Of a stretch of DNA of 64,000 nt, positions 57,785-64,000 are shown piece by piece; position 1 is the first letter of the stretch, and the number at the start of each line of letters is the position of its first letter. The position numbers and the translations under genes were made by a program. Source of the stretch: Gammaproteobacteria bacterium (GTDB taxonomy: Bacteria > Pseudomonadota > Gammaproteobacteria > Enterobacterales > Neiellaceae); assembly GCA_017425245.1 (NCBI GenBank), contig JAFOOX010000063.1:177724-241723 (forward strand). The letters run 5' to 3'. Below the pieces are notes generated by a model. It saw only the letters and a program-made list of their open reading frames with translations. It ran no database searches and had not been told where the DNA came from.

Positions 57785-59527
57785 ATGGCTGATCAAGGGT
57801 TTACCAGTCTCTCGCGCAAGCTCCTCAATCAGGTGCTGTCGATCTACTTCATCCTGACGCTGGTAGTCACCGCCGGCCAGATTCTGGCTGAATACGCCAA
57901 CACCAAAAACCATGTCAAACAGGAGCTGATCACCGTCCAGCGCACCTTTAGTGCCGGACTGACCCGTGCCATCTGGGAGCTCAACCTGCAGCAAGCTCAA
58001 GCCATTGCCGAAGGGGTGATGGCCTTGCCAATGGTGGAAGGGGTTACGGTACGCGATGAAACAGGCAAGGTGATGATCCAAATGGGTACCCACCAAAACG
58101 AAGAAGCAGATACCGCTACTGCCCGCATCGAACCAGAGCTACGTGAACTGTCGGGCGGTTACTTTGGCTACAGCTTCCCGTTGGCATTTGAGTTTTCTGG
58201 CCGGGCTATGAACCTCGGCGACGTGACTATCCTCTCCAGCCGGAGTGTGGTTCTTGAGCGCATCAAGATTGGTATCTATTTCCTGATTGGCAACGCCATC
58301 ATCAAAACCACGGTACTGATCCTGCTGTTTGTCTGGGCATTCAACCGCCTGTTGACGCGGCCACTGACCGAGCTGACCCAACAGATGGTGGTACTGGATG
58401 TGGATGAGTTTGCCGACACCCGCATCAAACTCTCCAGCAATAACAACAACGAGTTGACCATCGTTGAGACCGCCTTTAACCAGATGCTCGACAAACTCGG
58501 CCACTACAAACAGGGGCTGGAAAGTGCGCAACGCGATCTGCTCGGTGCCAACCGCCAGCTGGATGAGCAAAATCTGCAACTGGAGCAGGAGGTCGCGCGC
58601 AAGACCTCCTCCCTCAGCCGTTCGCTGATGGAACTGGACCGGCAGAAAATGGAGCTGGAACGCCATCAGCGCGAACTAAGGGCCGAGAATGAGATGCGCC
58701 GCCGCACCGAAGAAGAACTAACCCTCAAGCGCAATGAACTGGAGCGGTCGCTACGCGACCTGCGTGATACCCAGGCCCAGCTGGTGGAATCAGAGAAGAT
58801 GGCCTCGCTCGGCACCCTGGTGGCAGGTGTCGCCCATGAGATCAATACGCCAGTGGGGGTGGGGGTAACAGCGGTCACCTACCTGCAAGAGCGGATCAAC
58901 GAACTACGCAAGCAGTTTGATGACAAAAAGCTCACCCAGAGCGGCCTTAACAGCTTCCTCGAAGATGCCGAGCAGAGCGCCCAGCTACTGTCCACCAACC
59001 TTCATCGCGCCGGCGAGCTGATCGCCAGCTTCAAGCAGGTGGCGGTTGACCAGACCAGTGAAGCCGTGCGCGATCTTGATCTGCGGGTCTACGTCGATGA
59101 GATCATCTCCTCGCTGCAGCCCAAGGTGAAAAAAACACCCCACAAGGTGCTCAACAACGTCATCCCGGGGCTGGTGATGCATTGCCGCGCTGGCGCCTTG
59201 GCTCAGGTGCTGACCAACCTGATCATGAACTCGTTGATCCACGCCTTTGCCGAAGGACAGAGTGGCGAGATGGTGATCAGTGCCCATCTGGACGGCAACA
59301 CCGTGTTCATGGCCTACAGCGACAACGGCCGGGGGGTCAGCCCTGAACATCTGCGCCGCTTATTTGAACCCTTCTTCACCACCCGTCGCGGCCAAGGTGG
59401 CAGTGGTCTGGGCACCCATATCGTCTATAACCTGGTAACCCAGTCACTGGGCGGCACCATCAGCGCCGAAAGTACCGAGGGCAAAGGGCTGGCCTACCAC
59501 ATTACCCTGCCCCGCTCCTGTGATTGA
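57785..59527 (+). CDS. Orphan sensor histidine kinase with long coiled coil
   Basis: A 580-residue membrane kinase: transmembrane helix 1 at about 16-35, a periplasmic domain of about 120 residues, helix 2 at about 163-188, HAMP (about 190-240), then a long heptad-rich coiled coil (245-335) before a HisKA-like box AGVAHEINTPVGVGVTA (His351) of the HWE/NtrB-like HxxNxP type and a HATPase with NLIMNSLIHAF, DNGRGV and GGSGLGTHIV. No response regulator gene is adjacent. AAAGGAG lies an unusually long 13 bases before ATG 57785. The signal is unknown; it is divergent from a Pho-controlled porin. Confidence 0.9.
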   Translation: MADQGFTSLSRKLLNQVLSIYFILTLVVTAGQILAEYANTKNHVKQELITVQRTFSAGLTRAIWELNLQQAQAIAEGVMALPMVEGVTVRDETGKVMIQMGTHQNEEADTATARIEPELRELSGGYFGYSFPLAFEFSGRAMNLGDVTILSSRSVVLERIKIGIYFLIGNAIIKTTVLILLFVWAFNRLLTRPLTELTQQMVVLDVDEFADTRIKLSSNNNNELTIVETAFNQMLDKLGHYKQGLESAQRDLLGANRQLDEQNLQLEQEVARKTSSLSRSLMELDRQKMELERHQRELRAENEMRRRTEEELTLKRNELERSLRDLRDTQAQLVESEKMASLGTLVAGVAHEINTPVGVGVTAVTYLQERINELRKQFDDKKLTQSGLNSFLEDAEQSAQLLSTNLHRAGELIASFKQVAVDQTSEAVRDLDLRVYVDEIISSLQPKVKKTPHKVLNNVIPGLVMHCRAGALAQVLTNLIMNSLIHAFAEGQSGEMVISAHLDGNTVFMAYSDNGRGVSPEHLRRLFEPFFTTRRGQGGSGLGTHIVYNLVTQSLGGTISAESTEGKGLAYHITLPRSCD

Positions 59528-59549
59528 TTAGCAAACCGCAGGGCAGAAT

Positions 59550-61496
59550 TCATCGGCCCTGCCACAACGGGGCCTTGACCAGCTCGCTGCCTTCGCGCAC
59601 CACCACCGGTAGCTGATCGAGGCTGGCTCCCAGCGTGAGCCACTGACCGCCCTCAAGCCAAGCGCCCGTCTCCGGTTGCCACCAGCGGCTGCCGGATGGC
59701 AACCAGACGCGGCGCTCCACGGAACCGGCTTCAATGACCGGCCACACCAGCAGATCAGGCCCACACAGGAACTGATCCGCCACTATCCACGACGGGGCAT
59801 CGCTAGGAAACATCAGCAGCAGTGGGCGCATCGGCGGCATGCCGTTCGCTGCATACTCGGCGAACAACGCGCGCAGGTAAGGGCGTAGTGCATCGCGCAG
59901 CCGGACAAAGCGGCTTAATCTGCGTTCCATCACCTCACCAAAGGACCAGATTTCGTTGGCGGCCCCCATCTGATCATTGCCCGGTTCACGCTTGCCATGC
60001 AGCCGCATCAATGGACAGAACAAGCCGTACTGAAACCAGCGGCTAAGCAGTTCATGAAAACCTGGATCAGCGCCATGGCCACCGTAAAAACCGCCAATGT
60101 CGGTGGTCCACCAGCCAATGCCGGCCATCGCCATATTAAGTCCTGCTGCGATCTGGGCTTTAAGGCTGACGAAAGTACTGGGAATGTCGCCCGACCATAC
60201 CGCCACGCCATAGCGCTGGCTGCCCGCCCAGGCCGACCGGCATAACAGTAACGGCGGGCGCGGTTGATGTTCGGCAAAGGCCTGCTGATGCCAGAGCGGA
60301 TAGGCCAAGCCAACGGCATCACCGCGACCGGCCGCTAACCGCCAGCTGGCCGGGTTCTCAAGGCTGATCTCTGGTTCGCAGGCATCCAGCCACAAACCAT
60401 CAACCCCCAGTTCGAGGTAACCGCGACCACACTGCTCCGCCATCCAGCGACGGGCCCCAGGCAATGACGGGTCGTAAAGCGCTAATCCCAGACGTTGGTC
60501 GCTACCACTGTCCATAAAATCGGTCACCAGCCTTTGACCGCCCTTCCCTTCCACCAGCCCCCCCATGTCAGACAATGTGGTGTAGGCAGCGCTGTTGCGG
60601 TTGATGGTGGGCCAGGTCGATACAACCACCGCGATCCCCCACTCATGCAGGGTGCGGCACATGGCTGCCGGGTCTGGCCAATCCCGTTCATCGAAGCAAT
60701 AAGCCCCCATCTCCGGCCAATGAAAGTAGTCAATGACAATAACCGCCAACGGCAAGCTACGCCGCCGGTACTCTGCAGCCACCCACAACAGCTCTGCCTG
60801 GGAGGCATAGCGCAGCTTGCTTTGCCAGAACCCTAACGCCCAGTCAGGGATCATCGGGGCAAAACCAGTCGCCTGATGGTAGAGCGCCAAGATCTCAGCC
60901 GGCGTCGGCGCTGCCGTCAGCCACAGATCGAAATGGGGGGCTGCATCAGCCACCCAGCGACTGTGATTAGTGGCCAGCTCCACACGGCCACAGGCTGGCA
61001 GATTCCACAACAGGCCATAACCACGGCTGGAGACCAAAAACGGCACAGCCACCTGACCATTGTGCTGGCGCAATTCCACCACCTGGCCCTTGAGATCCAG
61101 ACTACCGGTTGGCTGCTGGCCGAGGCCATAAAAACACTCGCCATGATGAGCGGCCAGGGTCAGGGCCAGCTCCGGCAGTTCGTCACCGCGATAACGGCGA
61201 GGCGCGGCCTCAGACCAGAGACGGAATTGTCGTTGCTGGTCGTACAACGCCAAACGACCAGCGGCACTGACCTGCAGCCGCAACCGTCCGCACGTCAACC
61301 ACAGGCCTCCATCACCCTGGCCCCATTGCCAGGTGCTAGTGGGCCGAGGCAGCAGCGCAGATGGCCATTCAACGTGCTGAAGGGACTGACCACGGCCGAT
61401 CCTGACCCGTAGCCCGTGCTCGCCCCAAGGTTGCAGCAGCAGCCATTCATGACCGCACCGCAATTCAAGCGCGTCATCTCTTGCAACACATCTCAT
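59550..61496 (-). CDS. Glycoside hydrolase family 31 protein
   Basis: A 648-residue GH31 enzyme (alpha-glucosidase/alpha-xylosidase superfamily) without a signal peptide, so probably cytosolic. It has an N-terminal beta-sandwich (to about 215), a (beta/alpha)8 barrel with the nucleophile Asp371 in LWLDACEPE and a likely acid/base Asp437 in WSGDIPSTF, and C-terminal sandwich domains with WLPSGSRWW. The xDACEPE form of the nucleophile motif is like that of the alpha-xylosidase/4-alpha-glucosyltransferase branch rather than the WNDMNE of classical alpha-glucosidases. No transporter or other sugar gene is nearby, so the substrate is open. Confidence 0.88.
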   Translation of the reverse strand: MRCVARDDALELRCGHEWLLLQPWGEHGLRVRIGRGQSLQHVEWPSALLPRPTSTWQWGQGDGGLWLTCGRLRLQVSAAGRLALYDQQRQFRLWSEAAPRRYRGDELPELALTLAAHHGECFYGLGQQPTGSLDLKGQVVELRQHNGQVAVPFLVSSRGYGLLWNLPACGRVELATNHSRWVADAAPHFDLWLTAAPTPAEILALYHQATGFAPMIPDWALGFWQSKLRYASQAELLWVAAEYRRRSLPLAVIVIDYFHWPEMGAYCFDERDWPDPAAMCRTLHEWGIAVVVSTWPTINRNSAAYTTLSDMGGLVEGKGGQRLVTDFMDSGSDQRLGLALYDPSLPGARRWMAEQCGRGYLELGVDGLWLDACEPEISLENPASWRLAAGRGDAVGLAYPLWHQQAFAEHQPRPPLLLCRSAWAGSQRYGVAVWSGDIPSTFVSLKAQIAAGLNMAMAGIGWWTTDIGGFYGGHGADPGFHELLSRWFQYGLFCPLMRLHGKREPGNDQMGAANEIWSFGEVMERRLSRFVRLRDALRPYLRALFAEYAANGMPPMRPLLLMFPSDAPSWIVADQFLCGPDLLVWPVIEAGSVERRVWLPSGSRWWQPETGAWLEGGQWLTLGASLDQLPVVVREGSELVKAPLWQGR

Positions 61497-61612
61497 GGGT
61501 GGTTTCCCCAGCCATTAATCACACCACCTCTACCATAGCCGCGCTGCTGGCATAAAATGAGATCCAGCTCACCGGCGGCATTGCCGGTTTTAAGCCGATA
61601 AGGACCAACATC

Positions 61613-62122
61613 ATGCGTACCCTGTTGATGGCCACACTCGCCGCCACCCTGCTAACAGCATGCGTGCCGTCATCACAGACCGGCACCAGCTATTCACGTG
61701 ATGAAGCGCGCAAAGTACAAGAGATCATGATTGGCCAGGTGCTGGATGTGCAGGAAGTACAGATTGAAGGCACCAAATCCGGATTAGGCGGTCTTGTCGG
61801 TGGTGCCGCGGGTGGCGTAGCTGCCTCTACCATCGGAGGAGGCACCGGCAAGGATCTCGCTACTATTGCAGGCGCCGTTGTTGGTGCCGCCGTCGGTGCC
61901 ATAGCCGAAGAGGGGTTGACCAAGTCTACCGGCCGCGAATACACGGTGCGTCTAACCACCGAGGAGATCATTTCAGTGGTGCAAGCAATTGATGCCGAGC
62001 AACCCGAACCGATCGTGGCAGGCGACACCGTCAAGGTGCTGCGTCAGCAGGGCACTTACCGCATCAACAAGATCGACAACCCGGACGCCTTCAAGCCAAC
62101 AACCCCCACCGCAGCCAAGTAA
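61613..62122 (+). CDS. Glycine-zipper outer-membrane lipoprotein (SlyB/Pcp-like)
   Basis: A 169-residue lipoprotein with signal peptide and lipobox LLTAC (Cys17), and a glycine-zipper 2TM domain (GLGGLVGGAAGGVAAS, then AGAVVGAAVGAIAEE) as in SlyB/Pcp-type proteins that sit in the outer membrane. The C-terminal part (EYTVRLTTEEIISVVQ, GDTVKVLRQQGTYRIN) is a small beta domain seen in this family. The role is probably envelope integrity. It stands alone, divergent from the GH31 gene; ATG 61613 has AAGGA upstream. Confidence 0.88.
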   Translation: MRTLLMATLAATLLTACVPSSQTGTSYSRDEARKVQEIMIGQVLDVQEVQIEGTKSGLGGLVGGAAGGVAASTIGGGTGKDLATIAGAVVGAAVGAIAEEGLTKSTGREYTVRLTTEEIISVVQAIDAEQPEPIVAGDTVKVLRQQGTYRINKIDNPDAFKPTTPTAAK

Positions 62123-62201
62123 CAGCATTCCTGTGGCCAGTGCGGCTGCCCCTGGGCAGCCGCTTTGCTATCATGGCCGCCCATTTGCTCAGGGGGTGAT
62201 C

Positions 62202-62849
62202 ATGGCGCTTCACTACGCGATCTTTCCGGTAACCCAGTTCGCTCAGAACTGCTCGCTCCTATGGTGCGACCAGAGCCGCGACGCGGCTTTGATCGATCCA
62301 GGTGGCGAAACCCAACGACTGCTCGACGAGGTTGCCCGGCGCGATCTCACACTAACCCAGATCCTGCTTACCCATGGCCATCTTGACCATGTGGGCGCAA
62401 CCAGCGCGATCGCCGCTCAGACCGGGGTAAACGTGATTGGTCCGCACCAGGAGGATCAGTTCTGGCTGGACCGATTGCCAATGCAGAGCCAGATGTTCGG
62501 CTTTGCCCCAGCCCAACCATTCACTCCCGATCGCTACCTGAGCGAAGGTGAGAGGGTGATGGTGGGTCAGAGTGAACTGGAGGTGCGTTTCTGCCCCGGC
62601 CATACCCCGGGCCATGTGGTGTTTTATGACGCTGTCAGCGGCATCGCCTGGGTCGGCGATGTACTCTTCGCCGGATCCATCGGCCGTACCGATTTTCCCC
62701 GTGGCGATCACGCCACTCTGTTGGCCAGCATCCGAGAGCGACTGTGGTCGCTGCCAGATGCCACCGTTGTCGTGCCTGGCCATGGTCCCAACACCACGAT
62801 TGGCCGCGAGCGGGCCACCAACCCCTACCTGCGCGACGCCCCCTATTGA
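62202..62849 (+). CDS. MBL-fold metallo-hydrolase, YcbL (glyoxalase II-like) type
   Basis: A 215-residue metallo-beta-lactamase-fold hydrolase, the length of E. coli YcbL. The metal site is clear: LLTHGHLDHVGA (THGHLDH near 55-61), a His in PGHTPGHVVFY, the bridging Asp in VGDVLFAGSIGRTD and the late His in VVPGHGPNT. Type II glyoxalase-like enzymes cleave thioesters such as S-lactoylglutathione. The frame runs back to 61989 inside the lipoprotein gene; ATG 62202 with AGGGGG upstream fits the family start. Confidence 0.92.
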   Translation: MALHYAIFPVTQFAQNCSLLWCDQSRDAALIDPGGETQRLLDEVARRDLTLTQILLTHGHLDHVGATSAIAAQTGVNVIGPHQEDQFWLDRLPMQSQMFGFAPAQPFTPDRYLSEGERVMVGQSELEVRFCPGHTPGHVVFYDAVSGIAWVGDVLFAGSIGRTDFPRGDHATLLASIRERLWSLPDATVVVPGHGPNTTIGRERATNPYLRDAPY

Positions 62850-62864
62850 TACCGGAGTTTTTTG

Positions 62865-63782
62865 ATGTTCAGTTTCCGTAATCTGCGCCTTTATCGTTTG
62901 ACCCAGACCATCGACCTGAGCCCGGACACCGTGGCCGCAGCGTTGGCCAACGACACCTTCAAACCCGCCGCCGGCCTTGAAATGAAACGCCTGGGCTGGG
63001 TCTCACCATTCGGCCGCAATAGCGATGAACTGCTACTCTCCAGCAGCGGCAACTTGCTGATCAGTCTACAAGTCGAAGAGAAACTGTTGCCGTCAGCAGT
63101 GATCAAGCAGGAACTTGAAGAAGCGGTCGAAGCGCGCGAGGCCGAGAGCGGTCAGCCGGTCAGCCGCCGTGACAAGACCGCCTTGCGCGAAGCGATCACC
63201 CAAAAGCTGCTGCCACTGGCATTCAGCCGTCTGCGTCGCCGCTTTGCGGCCATCCTGCCCGCCGAGGGGCTGGTGGTGGTGGATGCCAGCAGCGCTGGCG
63301 CTGCCGAAGAACTGTTGGGTCATCTGCGCCGCAGCCTGGGCTCATTGCCGGTGACCCCAGCATCCACCAACAGCGCTCCCAGCGCCCTGATGACCGGCTG
63401 GCTCGCCGATGCCCCCTGGCCAGCGGGAGTAGTGGTGGGTGATGAGGCTGAACTCAAGGCCGCCAGTGACGATGGTGGTGTGGTGCGCTGCAAGCAGCAG
63501 GACCTGCGCGGCGACGAGATCGCGGCGCACCTCGCGGCAGGCAAGCGCGCCGTGGCCCTGGCCGTTACCTGGCAGGATCGCCTCAGCTTTGTGCTGCGTG
63601 ACGATTTGAGTATCCGCCGCCTGCGCTATCTGGATACCGTCAAAGAGCAAGCTGAAAGCGGGGCCGAAGATGCCCGCGCCCGCCTCGATGCCGACTTCAC
63701 CCTGCTGGTGGGTGAACTGCGCAATCTGCTGCCCGACCTGGCGGCCGCCTTTGATGGCTGGGCCGAAGCCCCCAGCACCTGA
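62865..63782 (+). CDS. rdgC: Recombination-associated protein RdgC
   Basis: RdgC is a ring-shaped DNA-binding protein that may limit RecA action or help replication restart. The 305 residues match E. coli (303), starting MFSFRNLRLYRLTQ and including the conserved MKRLGWVSPFGR and PSALMTGWLADAPWP segments, with a C-terminal ISIRRLRYLDTVKE-like stretch (here LSIRRLRYLDTV). ATG 62865 with CGGAG upstream is chosen over TTG 62862. It follows the YcbL-like gene by 15 bases. Confidence 0.95.
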   Translation: MFSFRNLRLYRLTQTIDLSPDTVAAALANDTFKPAAGLEMKRLGWVSPFGRNSDELLLSSSGNLLISLQVEEKLLPSAVIKQELEEAVEAREAESGQPVSRRDKTALREAITQKLLPLAFSRLRRRFAAILPAEGLVVVDASSAGAAEELLGHLRRSLGSLPVTPASTNSAPSALMTGWLADAPWPAGVVVGDEAELKAASDDGGVVRCKQQDLRGDEIAAHLAAGKRAVALAVTWQDRLSFVLRDDLSIRRLRYLDTVKEQAESGAEDARARLDADFTLLVGELRNLLPDLAAAFDGWAEAPST

Positions 63783-63808
63783 TACCCGCGCCTTGCTGTG
63801 CTGCAATG

Positions 63809-63834
63809 CCCCCGGCCATAACCCGGGGGTTTTT
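63809..63834 (+). terminator. Terminator of rdgC
   Basis: CCCCCGG (63809-63815) pairs with CCGGGGG (63823-63829) with a 7-nt loop and is followed by TTTTTG. It begins 27 bases past the rdgC stop. Confidence 0.9.
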
Positions 63835-63860
63835 GTATGCGCAGTTGCAGAGTCTGGTGT

Positions 63861-64000
63861 GTAAGCGTCCAACGCCACCACCTGTCTTCAGGCAGTGGTG
63901 ACTGGCATCGTGTAAGTATGCGGAAGGGATGCACTCGCACTGACAGTCAGGTGTTGAGGGGGATGGGTAGCAGCTCGTCGATGCGGCTGTTGGGCCAAGT
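63861..64000 (-). mobile_element. IS66-family insertion sequence, right end (rest outside window)
   Basis: The sequence GTAAGCGTCCAACG at 63861 has the form of IS66-family terminal inverted repeats (GTAAGCG...). Just inside, reading outwards on the minus strand, an open frame ends in residues typical of an IS66 transposase C-terminus. The eight bases TCTGGTGT (63853-63860) would be the target-site duplication, to be compared with the other end outside the window. The insertion lies 26 bases past the rdgC terminator, in non-coding DNA. Confidence 0.7.
63947..64000 (-). CDS. IS66 family transposase, C-terminal fragment (partial)
   Basis: On the minus strand the frame entering from the window edge reads TWPNSRIDELLPIPLNT and stops at TGA 63949-63947. 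The W-x-N-S-R-I-D-E-L-L-P ending is the usual C-terminus of IS66 TnpC-type transposases. The N-terminal part and catalytic DDE residues lie outside the window. The stop is 86 bases inside the IS end, which is normal for the family. Confidence 0.7.
   Translation of the reverse strand, partial: TWPNSRIDELLPIPLNT

Noticed and set aside
57720..58096. Minus-strand 126-codon frame over the kinase start
   Set aside because: It overlaps the well-supported kinase N-terminus and shows no family features or ribosome binding site.

Overview
The window is a stretch of gammaproteobacterial chromosome with high GC content, dense coding and mostly housekeeping genes. Gene content and order (ffh, the rpsP-rimM-trmD-rplS operon, tRNA-Ser/tRNA-Arg-csrA-alaS-recX-recA-pncC-mutS, ftsB-ispD-ispF-truD-surE-pcm-yqaA-nlpD-rpoS, eno-pyrG-mazG-relA-rlmD with divergent barA, phoB-phoR-pstS, and a Na+-pumping oxaloacetate decarboxylase operon) fit the Aeromonadales/Vibrionales side of the class. 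My best guess is an Aeromonadaceae relative such as Oceanimonas, Zobellella or Oceanisphaera; that is an inference from synteny and composition, not a database result.

Layout. 1-1065: the 5' part of cobT, read leftwards, under a cobalamin riboswitch with a hairpin that covers its Shine-Dalgarno sequence. 1.1-4.2 kb: htpX with a near-consensus sigma32 promoter, pepE, a TauE/SafE-type permease and a SelW/SelT-like thioredoxin-fold protein. 4.2-6.4 kb: aroF-tyrA (tyrosine synthesis). 6.6-10.1 kb: the rpsP-rimM-trmD-rplS operon and ffh. 10.2-13.5 kb: rightward cluster of a Cys-rich metal permease, a CcsA-like membrane protein and a CorB/YfjD transporter. 13.5-19.3 kb: leftward cluster of an MDR dehydrogenase, a lipoprotein M16 peptidase, gshA and a small lipoprotein. 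19.4-21.9 kb: a small unannotatable membrane ORF, a lipoprotein alkaline phosphatase and a DUF1566 protein. 21.9-25.1 kb: oadGAB. 25.4-33.9 kb: tRNAs, csrA, alaS, recX, recA, pncC and rightward mutS. 34-40.3 kb: the long overlapping ftsB-to-rpoS gene train. 40.4-51.4 kb: DUF4124 protein, eno, pyrG, mazG, relA, rlmD and divergent barA. 51.4-57.6 kb: a flavin-reductase-like protein and the phosphate locus pstS-phoR-phoB with two porins. 57.8-63.8 kb: an orphan sensor kinase, a GH31 glycosidase, a glycine-zipper lipoprotein, a YcbL-type metallo-hydrolase and rdgC. 63.86 kb to the end: the start of an IS66-family insertion sequence.

How genes work together. Several global control systems lie close together: csrA and barA (Csr/Gac circuit), relA and rpoS (stringent and stationary-phase response), recA with its LexA operator, and PhoB/PhoR with Pho boxes in front of phoB and of a porin. 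The phosphate cluster plus the alkaline phosphatase suggest a phosphate-scavenging set (phosphatase, outer-membrane pore, binding protein, two-component control), but the PstCAB permease is not in the window.

I did not find a clearly new multi-gene system. The most interesting items are the cobT leader, the Pho-controlled porin locus with an adjacent orphan kinase, the metal permease inserted between ffh and the ypjD/yfjD-type pair, the M16-gshA cluster, the small TTG-initiated membrane ORF, unusual start sites at csrA and recX, and the IS66 boundary.
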